Part shown: one piece after another, positions 9,886-21,100 of the stretch
Position numbering within the stretch: the first letter of the stretch is position 1
Layout of the letters: the number at the start of each line of letters is the position of its first letter
Assembly: GCA_036924285.1 (NCBI GenBank)
Contig: JAYKYS010000009.1
Coordinates: forward strand, 22,858,001-22,922,000
Source: Asterella californica
Taxonomy: Eukaryota; Streptophyta; Marchantiopsida; Marchantiales; Aytoniaceae
Direction: 5' to 3'
DNA length: 64,000 nt
The notes under the pieces: generated by a model
What the model was told of the DNA's origin: nothing
What the model saw: only the letters and a program-made list of their open reading frames with translations
Databases searched by the model: none
Program-made: the position numbers and the translations under genes

Positions 9886-12348
9886 CTTGAGCAGCCTGAG
9901 GGATCACAGGAGGTTGATGGAAAGGCTGCTCAAGATTCAGAAAGTAGTTGCACTGTGCATAGTTGGAAATCTGGGTTGATGGCTTTCAGTTTTGATGATT
10001 GGAGTGAGTTCACACGGATGGAGGATTTGACTGAGAAGAGTAGAAGGCAGATGGAGAGGTGTGCAACAAATCTGCATTGTACAGGAATTCTGAAGGAAGA
10101 TGAGATGATTTCTGGTGTTTATGAGGAGTTTGTAGGTGTGCAGTCTTTTGTTCGTTGGCTGGATGGTGTAGATAGGTTGATGGAACAGATGGGAGGTAGG
10201 GTGGTGATCCCCATCCATTCTCGTGAAGTCTATGAGGAAATTATCTCATACTTGCGATATCGTCCTCATTCGAGACTAGAGAATGGATGGAAGGATGCAG
10301 TCTATTGGTGTGGCTCTCATCAAGAAGCGGAAGTACACGCCAAGTATAAAGCTGTAGCGAGGAAGGTGAGACCTGTGGCGACCCAATTACCTGTTGATTC
10401 TCAGCAACAGATGGAGTTAGCGGCTGCTGAACCTGTGCTTAGAGATCCTACACAGGTAGGACACAAGTTTACTCAAGAAACACTTGAGCAACTCCAGATA
10501 GGAGGGGGTGGCTTCTTGACTGAAGAGGAGAAACGAGCTTTTGAGCAGATGATAGTTAGTCATGGGAAGGCATTTTCTTTCTCAGCTGAGGAGATTGGTT
10601 GTGTGGATCCTAGTGTGATAGCTCCGATGGTTATCTTTACTGTTTCTCATGTACCTTGGGACTTGAAGCCGATTCCAGTCCCTCGTGCTTTACTACCGAA
10701 GGTCATTGAGTTGCTGAAGGAGAGGGTACGAATGGGTATTCTTGAACCATCTATGGCTCCGTACTCTAGTCGATGGTTCACAGTACCTAAGAAGACAGGA
10801 GCTCTGTGCTTCATCCAAGACTTACAGCCTGCCAACAACATCACGATTCGAAACGTTGGAACAGGACCTGTGGTTGATGAAGTAGCTGAGGCGTTTGCTG
10901 GAAGGTCAATCTATTCTATTGGAGATCTGTTTTCAGGTTATGATCAGTTTCAGCTTGCTTTGGAGAGTAGAGACTTGACTACCATGCGTACACCTTTGGG
11001 ATTGATGCGGATGTGCACTCTTCCTCAGGGTGCGACAAACTCAGTAGCCCATATGCAGAATGCGATGCATAAGGTGTTACGAGAGTTTGTACCTAAGGTC
11101 ACTATCCCGTTTCTGGATGATATTCCCATGAAAGGCTGTCCGGTGGAAGACAAAGACGAAGTTGTGACTTCTGATGGATGCAGAAAGTTCGTTGCAGACC
11201 ACATTCGGGATGTGGAGAAGATTCTGATGCGTTTGGAGGAGGTACACCTCACTCTATCAGGTACCAAATCTCGTTTTGGTATGTCAGAGATTGTGGTGGT
11301 GGGTCATTTGTGTGGTGTTTTTGGGAGGCGTCCGAACCCAGAGAAGGTAGATGCTATAGCAAGGATAGCTGACTGCACCAACATCACTGAGGTTCGACGG
11401 TTCTTGGGAGCTTGTGTGTTCTTTCGTGTGAGTATTCCTCATTATGCACACATTGCCGAGCCTCTGTATGCACTTCTGAGAAAGGGAAGGAGGTTTACAT
11501 GGCGGCAAGAACATCATGAGACGATGGAGCAGCTGAAAGTGATTCTGAAGTCTCCACCTATACTAAGGAGGCTTAGCTACGAGAGCGGGAGACCTGTGGT
11601 ACTGACTGTTGATACGAGTCCAAAGGCGATTGGATGGGCAGTTGGCCAAGAAGATGTAGAAGGTGTGCGGTTTGTTTCAAGGTTTGGAGCTCGGATCTTA
11701 ACAGATAGACATCGTAACTATCCTCAAGTAAAGCGTGAGTTGTGGGGAGCTGTTACTGCTATGAAGGTAGATCGAGAGTTCTTGATAGGAGCTCGTGTGA
11801 TACTAGAAACAGATTGTTTGCCTTTGTTGGGTATGATAGCGAACTACAATACACCAGACATAGCAATGCTGCGATGGATTGCTTATGTCCGGAGTCTGAA
11901 CCCTGAGCTAAAGCATATAGCAGGGAAGGACAATCTAGTTGCAGATATGTTGTCTAAGGCTCGTTATACAGATGAGGATGAGATGTTCGCAGAGGTGGAG
12001 AATGAAGAGAGGAGAGACGTTTGGTGCCAAGTTGGTCAGCAGACTTCAGACTTGGAACCACTGCCGTTCAATGAGGAGTTCTACTCAGAAAAGTTCCGCG
12101 ATATTGGATTTTATCTGAGTTCTTTATACAGAAGAGAAGGATGGAGTGATGCAGAGTTCAAGGAGATCAGACGGAAGGCGTACATCTACCTTCTACGTGA
12201 AGGTTATCTGTGGAAACGTCCGAAGAGAAGAGATGGGATGCTTGCTAGAGTGGTGGATGATCAATCGACAAAGCTTAATCTGCTGAAGGAGTTTCATGAT
12301 ACCTTGTGGGCTGGACACCGTGGAGTCTGGGCTAATACACGAAGCTGA
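9877..12348 (+). CDS. pol: Element A pol: reverse transcriptase, RNase H, integrase zinc finger
   Basis: An 823-residue open frame in the -1 frame relative to gag-pro. The RT core is recognisable from about residue 310, including FIQDLQPAN, FSGYDQFQLA, a LPQGATNS segment and the catalytic FLDD near residue 412 (YXDD variant). RNase H begins around TVDTSPKAIGWAVG (near residue 578) and extends through ETDCLPLL. The frame ends inside the integrase zinc-binding region, just after HDTLWAGHRG, at a TGA caused by a missing base near 12330; A' has one base more there. There is probably no independent start codon, because pol would be reached from gag-pro by the frameshift signal. These enzymes copy element RNA into DNA. 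Confidence 0.88.
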   Translation: MIPLEQPEGSQEVDGKAAQDSESSCTVHSWKSGLMAFSFDDWSEFTRMEDLTEKSRRQMERCATNLHCTGILKEDEMISGVYEEFVGVQSFVRWLDGVDRLMEQMGGRVVIPIHSREVYEEIISYLRYRPHSRLENGWKDAVYWCGSHQEAEVHAKYKAVARKVRPVATQLPVDSQQQMELAAAEPVLRDPTQVGHKFTQETLEQLQIGGGGFLTEEEKRAFEQMIVSHGKAFSFSAEEIGCVDPSVIAPMVIFTVSHVPWDLKPIPVPRALLPKVIELLKERVRMGILEPSMAPYSSRWFTVPKKTGALCFIQDLQPANNITIRNVGTGPVVDEVAEAFAGRSIYSIGDLFSGYDQFQLALESRDLTTMRTPLGLMRMCTLPQGATNSVAHMQNAMHKVLREFVPKVTIPFLDDIPMKGCPVEDKDEVVTSDGCRKFVADHIRDVEKILMRLEEVHLTLSGTKSRFGMSEIVVVGHLCGVFGRRPNPEKVDAIARIADCTNITEVRRFLGACVFFRVSIPHYAHIAEPLYALLRKGRRFTWRQEHHETMEQLKVILKSPPILRRLSYESGRPVVLTVDTSPKAIGWAVGQEDVEGVRFVSRFGARILTDRHRNYPQVKRELWGAVTAMKVDREFLIGARVILETDCLPLLGMIANYNTPDIAMLRWIAYVRSLNPELKHIAGKDNLVADMLSKARYTDEDEMFAEVENEERRDVWCQVGQQTSDLEPLPFNEEFYSEKFRDIGFYLSSLYRREGWSDAEFKEIRRKAYIYLLREGYLWKRPKRRDGMLARVVDDQSTKLNLLKEFHDTLWAGHRGVWANTRS

Positions 12349-12371
12349 AGGAGCGTTACTGGTGGAACGGT

Positions 12372-13475
12372 TTGTATCAAGACGTGGTGGACTTTGTTGG
12401 GTCGTGTCTGCACTGCCAGTTCTACTCTAAGGTCCGTTACAGAGATGGACTTGTACCTACTTATCCACCTAGTATCCATTTTCAGTGGGTTCTTGATCTT
12501 GTGATGATGCCACCGGGATTATGGGAGATGCGTTACTTGGTGTTGGCTCGAGAGGATCTCTCCAACTATGTGGAGGGACGAGCACTACGGACGAAGACTA
12601 CAGAGAATATCTGTAGGTTCGTGCTTGAAGATATCATCTGTCGTTATGGATCGGTTGGGAGATTACGTGCAGATAGAGGCGAGTTGAGAGGCGCTGAAGT
12701 GAAGGAGTTCTTTGCTCGTTATGGAGTAAAGCTTCGGCTTACCACTGCTATGAATCCAGAGGACATTGGTAAGAGTGAACGAGGACACCCTTCTATTGTT
12801 CATGCTTTAGTGAAAGCATGTGATGGTAGGCCTAGAGAATGGCCGAGACTACTTCCATTTGCTTTGTGGGCTGATAGAACTACACATTGTACTACGACAG
12901 GCTATATTCCAGTTGAGCTTATGTTGGGTCAGAAACCGATCATGCCTGCTGAGGAGTACTTTCCTACGTGGGCTACGCTACCGTGGGAAGATGGTATAGA
13001 TCGTGCTTCACTCCATGCTTTACGTATTAGGCAGTTGGAGCGAAGGGAGGAGGATCTTGCTGATGCGCAGGGGAGGCTGAAGGAAGCTCGAGTCAGAAAC
13101 AAGGAATGTTTTGACAAGACTCACCGACTACGACCGAAGCCAATACATGTTGGTGACTGGATTCTGGTATATGATAGCACGTTGGAGAATCAGCATTCTA
13201 CACTTCGTAAGTTCTCTCGAAGATGGTTGGGGCCTTATGTTGTGCTAGATGTGTATGAGAATGCCACTTATAGTTTGCGTGAGTTGGATGGTACTCCTTT
13301 GAAGCTATCTGTGGCTGGCAAACGTGTGAAACTGTTCAAGAGACGCGGAGGGTCAATCGAGTTATTCAACTTTCTGGAGTCAGAGCTGAGGACAACAAGT
13401 GACGGAGACGTCCCAGCGTCTGATGAGACTGAGGCGGAGGAGAGCGATGATGATGAAGAACAAGCAGAAGACTGA
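12372..13475 (+). pseudogene. Element A integrase core and C-terminus (shifted out of the pol frame)
   Basis: It continues the integrase after the one-base deletion near 12330. The second half of the HHCC finger (CLHC) comes first. The catalytic triad follows: Asp in WVLDLV, Asp in RADRGEL and Glu in GKSERGH, with about 34 residues between the last two by hand count. The C-terminal segment RRWLGPYVVLDVYENATYSL matches the GPY/F module of Ty3/gypsy integrases. No chromodomain follows; the protein ends in a very acidic tail (EAEESDDDEEQAED). The same tail occurs in A'. Stop TGA at 13473-13475. Confidence 0.85.
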
Positions 13476-13511
13476 ACAGGTTGGCACATGCCGGAGGATG
13501 TGTAGGTTTGG

Positions 13512-13521
13512 AGGGGGTGGA
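13512..13521 (+). other. Element A polypurine tract
   Basis: The purine-rich 'gagggggtgga' run directly abuts the 3' LTR at 13522. It is the expected primer site for plus-strand DNA synthesis. A' has the same tract (18124-18138, minus strand). Confidence 0.8.
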
Positions 13522-14838
13522 TGTCGTGATGTGAATCATTTCACATAGTAAATGATTCACTTCTCTGTCATGCATTAGTCTCTCTAAGTGAAGTTAAGAC
13601 CTCAGAGAAGTCCGTTTTTGAAAGATGTTATATATTTTGAGTCTTAGTAGGTTGATTACCATGTTGATAGGGCTTAAGCTCATGGGTTGTATTTGCGTGT
13701 CACCCATGCACGCTTTCTAGCTGATTTAAGTTATTTTTCGAGGCTGCGTGTCGTTTTAGATAGTTTAAGTTTTACGCTGGCACTCTAGGGGGCTTGACGT
13801 GGTAGCCTATGAGTGTAGATAAGTTACCACATGGTTTAAGGCACAAAATGACAACCAAATGGAGCTATGAATTCTCATTGGTTCATTTTTGTCTTTTATA
13901 TAACTCTAAATTTTAAACAGAGGTCTAAAGAGGATTTCGAGCAATTTGTGAGGACACTTCGAAATCTGAGAGCACAGGGAGATAGAGCTCGTCGAGCCAA
14001 GCACTGTCAGCGAAAAGTTTGATCGATTTGGAGCAATAAACAAGGAGTTATGGCTGATTGAAGTTCGATTTGTGTCAGAATTGCATCACTTCTGTTCAAT
14101 TTGGGGTTTTGAGTGTCATTTGCAGCAGAATCGAGGAAAGCGCTTCAAAACTTGGTGGCTGTGTTCACCGTCAGCAGGGCTACGACTGTCTCCAAATTTT
14201 TATGTCGATTGAGTCAGTGAGTAATTCAGGGCGACCGCTGAAGTAGAGGGGGTCCGAAAAGCTCTCAATCTGGAGCAGCAACTTCAGAGAGCGAGATCTG
14301 GAGTTCTGTGTGGAATCAGGAGGCCCAATTTCACAGGAGTGTTCATCAAGCTGTGTACTGCATATCCTGTAAGAATTTCCCAAAGTGATCGAGCCAATTC
14401 CTTGTTATAGGTCAAAATAGCTGTCTGGGTACCAGAAACTGCCGTAATTTCTCTACTCAGAAAGTTTCTGCTCATATCTTAGTGCTTTGAATTGATATGA
14501 AGCTGAAATTTCGTATGTGTATCCAGTAGAACCTCATTTACATGTAGGAGGAGTTCTTAAGTCTGAACCTTCACATATTTCTCAATCCTGAGTGTCAAAG
14601 TTCGCCATCTGATCTTATCATTGCTAGTTAAGCCTGAACTTGCTTCGTGAACATATCAGAAGAGCCTAGAGACTTATATGAGTGTTTTTCAGTATCACCT
14701 TGAGACCTGAAGCCTATCATGTGAGTAAACCAGCCACAGCCAAGAGCCCAACGCTTTCCCGAGTAGATTGAACACAGCCTTCAAGCTCATATCACAGTCA
14801 GAAGGTTCGCCCTTCCCAGGAAGACTCTCAACCCGACA
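13522..14838 (+). repeat. Element A 3' LTR
   Basis: A full-length 1317-bp match to 5902-7218, with about 13 substitutions by eye and no length change. The TATA-type box copy is at 13897-13903. It is followed by TCGT, also present just before the 5' LTR. Confidence 0.92.
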
Positions 14839-14938
14839 TCGTGCGCATACACATCGTTACACAACATATATCGCTGTCAAAGGTACACCACACACACCTA
14901 ACACATGGACGATGTCATACACATACACAAGTGTATCA
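14839..14938 (-). repeat. Element E LTR start, split from its remainder by element A
   Basis: On the minus strand it begins TGATACACTTGTG at 14938, downstream of the E coding remnant. It matches 5488-5589 and the right edge of the window. The junction with A at 14838/14839 is clean. I infer that this is the beginning of the E 3' LTR. Confidence 0.5.
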
Positions 14939-15098
14939 TGATCGCTCTCCTAACTGACAGTTAGGTCCCTCTAACTCCACATAGCTCCCTATCCCAACTA
15001 CGTGATATACACTTTCAAGAGACCGGGTGCTACATCGTCACATCGTTAGTCGTATGTCTGCAATCCATACCACACAAAGATCTAATCAGCTATCCATG

Positions 15099-15572
15099 CT
15101 ATATACATCGAGGACAAACCCACCGTCTAGTAGGAACGACACTGAGAGGTGGAGTCAAACATGACATGTGTCAACTTCTCGAACAACCATCACACACCAA
15201 CATACGGGCTGCTCCACCAGCAGACCCACACAACATACACCTCAAGCATGCGCGTACAACTGCTAAGCTTGGGTCAACGGTACCATCTATGTTGGGAAGA
15301 TGACATGGCGCGCAATTATCCACATGGTCCTTCCAAACAACACCATCACAGTCCTCTAACATGAGTACTCCAGAAGATAACACCTCACACACTCGTAGAA
15401 TAGTGCGTCCTGCGGTCACATCCAACATCGTCGGTGCAGTCTGCTGTAGATAGATATTGTCGTCAGGATGAAATATGCAAATCGATGATCGATAACCTCC
15501 TCCTTGAATAGTCGCATATCGCAACGTGTATCTATGCTGAGCAATCGCTAGGTTCTCAAAAGTCATATGCAT
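15099..15572 (-). pseudogene. Element E integrase C-terminus with a PHD finger
   Basis: A minus-strand frame, open from 15572 to a TGA at 15171-15173. It first shows an integrase C-terminal module (DNIYLQQTAPTMLDV, then VLSSGVLMLEDCDG, then DNCAPCHLPN). It then gives the C4HC3 pattern of a PHD finger: CMLC, 11 residues, CDGC, then past the TGA codon H-x2-C, 14 residues, and CPRC, with the diagnostic Trp two residues before the seventh Cys (WVC). The TGA occupies the position before the His, which is usually aromatic in PHD fingers. The next stop is TAG at 15099-15101. PHD fingers commonly read histone tails, so a role in integration targeting, as proposed for chromodomains, is inferred. Confidence 0.75.
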
Positions 15573-15602
15573 AACTTTCCGAAATATCTTTGCTCATTGA
15601 GA

Positions 15603-16490
15603 ACATGCGTTCACTCACATATCCGGATCATCAAGGTTCGGCACCTCGGCAGAATCACGACAAATGGCCAAAGGTAGATCTGGATCTTGGTCATACAATA
15701 GAAAATACGGTAAGAAGGAAGTCAAAGACGTTTGTTGACTAAAACGGTAGCCCATAGCCAACCATGATAACTGCACATCTCAGTCTCCCAAGTGGCCCTT
15801 TTGCAAGCCATACTTGCACAATCCTCTCTTCATTGTCTGAACTATCCTCTCCGTCAAACCATCCGCCTCAGGATGATCCCGAGATGTAGTACGATGATCA
15901 ATCAGTGTCAGATCACACAAGGCCTGAAACTCACCAAGGAACTATGTACATTGGTCTGTCAGCACTTCAGCTGGTGCTCCAAAATGACTCAGCACTCGAT
16001 CCAAGAACGCATACGCCGTCTCTTTACTCGTCTTGTCTGGTAATGCCACCAACTCAATCTACTTGGAGAAGTGCTTCATCATCACCAACACATACCGGTG
16101 GTGACGTACAGTCAACGAGAAGGATCCCGAAGAATCCACACTCCAACGGTAACCCAATCTCATAATCGGTGAGGGGGGTAACTGTGGAGTAGGAGCATTA
16201 AATGATGCTCGTACTCGATCACAAATCACACATCTTGCGACAGACTATTGCACATCGACGTGCATACCACGCCACCAATACTGTCTTTGGAGTAAGCTAT
16301 GCGTACGCTTCACTCCAAAATGTCCCAACTCCTCATGAGCATGTCGTACTAACTGTGCCGTCTGAGATGGATGTGGCACTATACTTACTCTCTCACTATT
16401 GCTTATTGTTGTTCTCTTTGAACTGATTGTTGCAGACAATGCACAAACACTTGGAGGAAAAAAGATATAACTGATTTGAATTATCAATGT
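15603..16490 (-). pseudogene. Element E integrase zinc finger and catalytic core (decayed Ty3/gypsy)
   Basis: Read on the minus strand, the HHCC zinc-binding module appears first (HAHEELGHFGVKRTHSLL, then YWWRGMHVDVQ and CVIC). The catalytic core follows, with Asp in YRWSVDSSG, Asp in VLTDQCT and Glu in DGLTERIV. At least four in-frame stops interrupt it. Upstream sequence (16491-16577) is not recognisable and ends at the A' LTR, so gag, protease and RT of this element are missing from the window. It is distinct in sequence from the integrases of A, B and D. Confidence 0.8.
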
Positions 16491-16577
16491 CTGACATACA
16501 ACAACAACTATTCACTTCGTACGTTTGAATGGTTTGATAACCAATCAATACTGAAGACAATGTACTCCTTCTTGCGT

Positions 16578-18123
16578 TGTCGAGAGTTTCTTGAGAAGGG
16601 CGGAACCTTCTAGCTGTGATACGATCGTGAAGAAGAGGGCGAAAACCACACACAGAATACGGATCGCAAGAAAACACACCACCACGACTTTGATCCGGCC
16701 AAGATAAAACACGCGGCGTGCAAGTAAATCTTCAACTCCAGATCCTTCAAACTGTAAATCTCACGCTCAGTAACTCAAAATATCATAAAACTGCTCATGT
16801 GAAGCACCAACACGTTCACCTAGAAGCTTCTCGTTTTCTATTCAGAAAGATACACATACAAGTTGCCAGTCTCCTCTCTACTCGATTCTATCCTCTAATC
16901 TCAATCTCTCGATGTCAAAACTCTGATCAGTCAAAAAATCTCTTCATACGTAACTTATGTGTAAAAGTTCTCTCCTCAGCTCTACTGTTTCTCTACTCGA
17001 TAGTCTCTGCACGGTACTCCGATAATTCGACAATACCTTAAGAATTCTCTCTCTCTGGAGTACACCCCTTTGGGCTTTCCTCCACCCTACGTAACTTTCA
17101 TTGGCATTTGGCAGGGATAAAAGATGCCCTAAACAGATGGCAGCAGAAAAATAAATCACTGATAATAAATCTACACGGAAGAAGACTAGTTCACTAAGTC
17201 TTCCTAGGTTCATCTATACGGACGGTCATCGATTAGATCATACAGTCAGCATTTGACACCTCCACCCGAAGTGACTCCACCACGGCTACCTCTGGCCATT
17301 GGAATCACCTCGTCCTGACACGTGGAGCCCGAGTTATCACCATTGTCGTTTTCTGGCCCTCTTAAACTTTGAAGTGCCGTAAGTATTACCTCAAGTATCA
17401 GTTTCACTTGATTTTTTGACCCAAGTGAATAATATGACGAGATGTATTTTCTACAAAAGATTTGATACCGACTTGAAGTATCTTTGATGTCATCTCGCTA
17501 CCTCAGGACTTAGAGGGCCGCAATCGAATTTGTATTAGTGATCCAACAATCCGAAGGCGAGCTTAGTCTTCTAGCATAAGATCCATTTCAAAATCTGATG
17601 GTAAACTCTCTCTAGCATCCACACCAGGTGATTGCACTAGTGCAAGGGTAGACGGAGGCGTCCCGCATTCACGATACGTTTAAGAGACATCTAGTGTCTC
17701 GCCCCTTAGGCAACTTGGTGCCCATCATATTCCTCCGAAGGGACCAGCCTACTCCAAGCCGGTTGTGAGTCTGAAGGGATTTGATCCAGAGACCTCCTCC
17801 CTACAAGCTTCTTAGCTACACCACGGAAGCTGATCTCACGAATGGTTTTAGAGATCAGTTTCTAAGCTAATATGCTAACAAAGTGCGGTATTTCGTCTTT
17901 CTTTCACTAACACGTAGTTCTATATCTTTCTCTAGATATGCTCTTTTTGTGCATTTCAAAATGCAAACAAATACTAGATACTACAATCTACATGAGAAAA
18001 ATCTAAAACATATTTTTCGAACTCACTCAGATTTATGATAAATTTCTCTGTATCAGAAATCTTGTAGAAGAACCCCAAATAACTTTTCACCTGCAACTCC
18101 GTTTGCAACTTTTGAACTTTTGA
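16578..18123 (-). repeat. Element A' 3' LTR (left), 5'-truncated
   Basis: Aligns with 24414-24680 joined to 44865-46115. The outer end, TGTCGAGAG on the plus strand, corresponds to the end of the element A LTR (CTCTCAACCCGACA). About 165 bp that begin the other LTR are missing next to the purine tract. It contains a tRNA-like stretch at 17776-17841. An 89-codon open frame at 16944-17213 is shared with the other LTR, but I do not consider it a gene. Confidence 0.85.
17776..17841 (-). other. tRNA-like (SINE-head-like) sequence inside the A' LTR
   Basis: On the minus strand an A-box-like TGGTGTAGCTAAG (17811-17823) is followed about 22 nt later by a B-box-like GGATCAAATCC (17778-17788), a spacing usual for tRNA-derived RNA polymerase III promoters. 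The same arrangement is in the other A' LTR (45780-45826), so it was present before A' inserted. The A LTR lacks it. It differs from the B-box consensus at two positions, so activity is doubtful. Confidence 0.45.
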
Positions 18124-18138
18124 TCCACCCCCTCTAAA
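18124..18138 (-). other. Element A' polypurine tract
   Basis: On the minus strand this reads 'tttagagggggtgga', nearly identical to the tract of element A. The adjoining LTR start is missing because of the truncation noted for the left LTR. Confidence 0.7.
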
Positions 18139-18169
18139 TCTGCACATCCTCTGGCATGTGCCAACCTCT

Positions 18170-21100
18170 TCATCCTTCTGTCTGCTCTTCATCATCATCA
18201 CTCTCCTCCGCCTCAGCCTCTTTAGTAACCTCGTCTTCGTCTCTCATAATCCTCTACTCAGACTCCAGAAAGTTGAACAAATCTACTGATCCTCCACGTT
18301 GTTTGAACAACTTCACTCGTTTGCCAGCCATAGTTTCAAAAGAGTACCATCCAACTCACGTAAACTATAAGTGGCATTCTCATAAACATCTAGTACAACA
18401 TAAGACCCGAACCATCTTCAAGAGAACTTACGAAGTGTAGAATGCTGGTTCTCCAGCGTGCTATCATACACCAGAACCCAATCACCAACATGTATTGGCT
18501 TTGGTCATAGTCGGTGAGTCTTGCCGAAATGCTCTTTGTTTATGACTCGAGCGACCTTGAGCTTCTCTTGCGCCTCAACAAGATCCTCCTCCCTTCGCTC
18601 CAACTGCATAGTTCGTAAAGCAAGGAGTGAAGTATGATCTATAACATCTTCCCACGGTAGCGTAGCCCACGAGTATAGTCCTCCTCAGCAAGCATGATTG
18701 GCTTCTGTCCCAACATAAGCTCAACTGACATATAACCAGTCGTAGTACGGCGTGTAGTTCTATCAGCCCACAAAGCAAATGGAAGTAATCTCGGCCATTC
18801 TCTAGGCCTATCATCACATGCTTTCACTAAAGCGTGAACAATAGAAGAGTGTCCTCGTTCACTCTTACCAATGCCTTCTGGATTCATGGCAGTAGTAAGC
18901 CGAAGCTTTACTCCATAACGAGCAAAGAACTCCTTCGCTTCTGCACCTCTCAACTCGTCCCTATTTGCTCGTAATCTTCCAATCTTCCAATCTTCCATAA
19001 CGATGAATTATATCTTATAGTACGAATCTACATATGTTCTCTGTAGTCTTCGTTCGTAGTGCTCGTCCCTCCACATAGTTGAAGAGATCTTCTCGAGCGA
19101 ACACAAAGTAACGCATTCTCCATAGTCTCGACTGCATCATCACAAGATCGAGGACCCACTGAAAATGGATACTGGGTGGATAGGTAGGTACAAGCCCATC
19201 TCTGTAACGGACTTTAGAGTAGAACTGGCAGTGCATACACAACCTTACAAAATCCACTACGTCTTGATACAAATCCTTCCACCAGTATCGCTCCTTCATC
19301 TTCGTGTAAGTAGCACAGACTCCACGATGTCTAGTCCACAAGGTGTCATGAAACTCTTTCAGCAGATTCAACTTCGTCGGTTGATCATCCACCACTCTAG
19401 CAAGCATCCCATCTCTTCTTTTCGGACGTTTTCAGAGATAACCTTCACCTAGAAGATAAATGTACACTTTCCGTATGATCTCCTTGAACTCTACATCACT
19501 CCATCCTTCTCTTCTACATAATGAACTCAGATAGAATCCAATATCGTGGAACTTTTCTGAGTAGAACTCCTCGTTGAACGGCAGTGGTTCCAAGTCTGAA
19601 GTCTGCTGATCAACTTGGCACCAAACGTCTTTCTTCTCTTCATTTTTGACTTCTGTAATCATCTCATCCTCATCTGTATAACGAGCCCTAGATAACATGT
19701 CTGCAATAGGATTATCCTTCCGTGCTATATGTTTCAGCTCAGGGTTCAGACTCCGGATATAAGCAATCCATCGTAGCATTGCTATGCTGGAGTATTGCAG
19801 TTTGCTATCGTACCCAACAAAGATAAACAGTCTATTTCTAATATCACACGGGCTCCTACCAAGAACTCTCGATCTATCTTCATAGCAGTAACTGCTCCCC
19901 ACAACTCACGCTTCACTTGAGGATAGTTACGTTGTCTATCTGTTAAGATTCGAGCTCCAAACCTAGAAACAAAGCGTACACCATCTGCATCTTCTTGACC
20001 AACTGCCCATCCAATCGCCTTTGGACTTGTGTCAACAGTCAGTATCACAGGTCTCCCGCTCTCGTAGTTAAGCCTCCTTAGTATAGATGGAGATTTCAGA
20101 ATCTCTTTCAACTGCTCCATCGTCTCGTGATGTTCTTGCCGCCAAGTAAACCTCTTCCCCTTTCTCAGAAGTGCATACAGAGGCTCGGTAATGTGTGCAT
20201 AATGATGAATACTCACACAAAAGAACACACAAGCTCCTAAGAATCGTCGAACCTCAGTGATGTTGGTACAGTCTGCTATCCTTGCTATAGCATCTACCTT
20301 CTCTAGGTTCAGCCGTCTCCCAAAAGTACCGCATAAGTGACCAATAACCACAATCTCTGACATTCCAAAACGAGATTTGATACTTGACAGAGTGAGGTGT
20401 ATCTCTTCCAAGAGCATCAGAATCTTTTCCACATCTTGAATGTGATATGCAACGAACTTTTTGCAACCATCAGAAGTCACAACTTCATCTTCGTCTTCTA
20501 CCGGACAGCCTTCATGGAGATATCATCCAGAAATGAGATAGTGACCTCAGGTACAAACTTCAGTAACACCTTATGCATCGTGTTTTGCATATGAGCTACT
20601 GAGTTTGTCACGCCCTGAGGAAGAGTACACATCCGCATCAACCCCAAAGGTGTATGCATGGTAGTCAAGTCTATACTCTCCATAGCAAGCTGAAACTGAT
20701 CGTAACCTGAAAACAGATCTCCAATAGAATAGATCGATCTCTCAGCAAATGTCCCAGCTACTTCATCAACCACAGGTTCAGTTCCAAAATTTTAATCGTG
20801 ATGTTGTTGGCAAGCTGTAAGTCTTGGATGAAGCGTAAAGCTCCTATCTTCTTAAGTACTGTGAACCATCGGCTAGAGTACGGAGTCATAGATGGTTCAA
20901 GAATACCCATCCGCATCCTCTCCTTCAGTAACTCAATCACTTTCGGTAGCAAGGCACGAGGGACTAGAATCGGCTTCAAGTCACAAGGTACGTGAAGAAC
21001 AGTGAAGATAACCATCAGAGCTATCACACTAGGATCCACACAACCAACCTCTCCAATTGAGAAAGAAAATGTCTTACCATGGCTAACTATCATTTGCTCA

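Larger units (their letters stand above)
5902..14838 (+). mobile_element. Element A: nearly complete Ty3/gypsy LTR retrotransposon
   Basis: An 8.9-kb plus-strand element with two 1317-bp LTRs that differ at about 13 positions by eye (about 1%). The order is primer site, gag, aspartic protease, reverse transcriptase, RNase H, integrase, purine tract. That is the Ty3/gypsy order, with integrase last. It is flanked by a 4-bp repeat, TCGT. Coding damage is light: a one-base frameshift in gag near 7420, an in-frame TGA at 8741 and a one-base frameshift in integrase near 12330. Each is seen by comparison with the related minus-strand copy A' at 16578-46283. I see no chromodomain. The gag-pro to pol transition is in the -1 frame and carries a candidate recoding signal. 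Confidence 0.93.

Noticed and set aside
16944..17213. An 89-codon minus-strand frame with a similar copy at 44943-45212
   Set aside because: The two are the same part of the two A' LTRs. Survival without stops over this short length is weak evidence, and no domain is recognisable.
17776..17841. A functional tRNA gene
   Set aside because: Only box-like segments are present. I could not fold a cloverleaf with an anticodon arm, and the B box departs from consensus.
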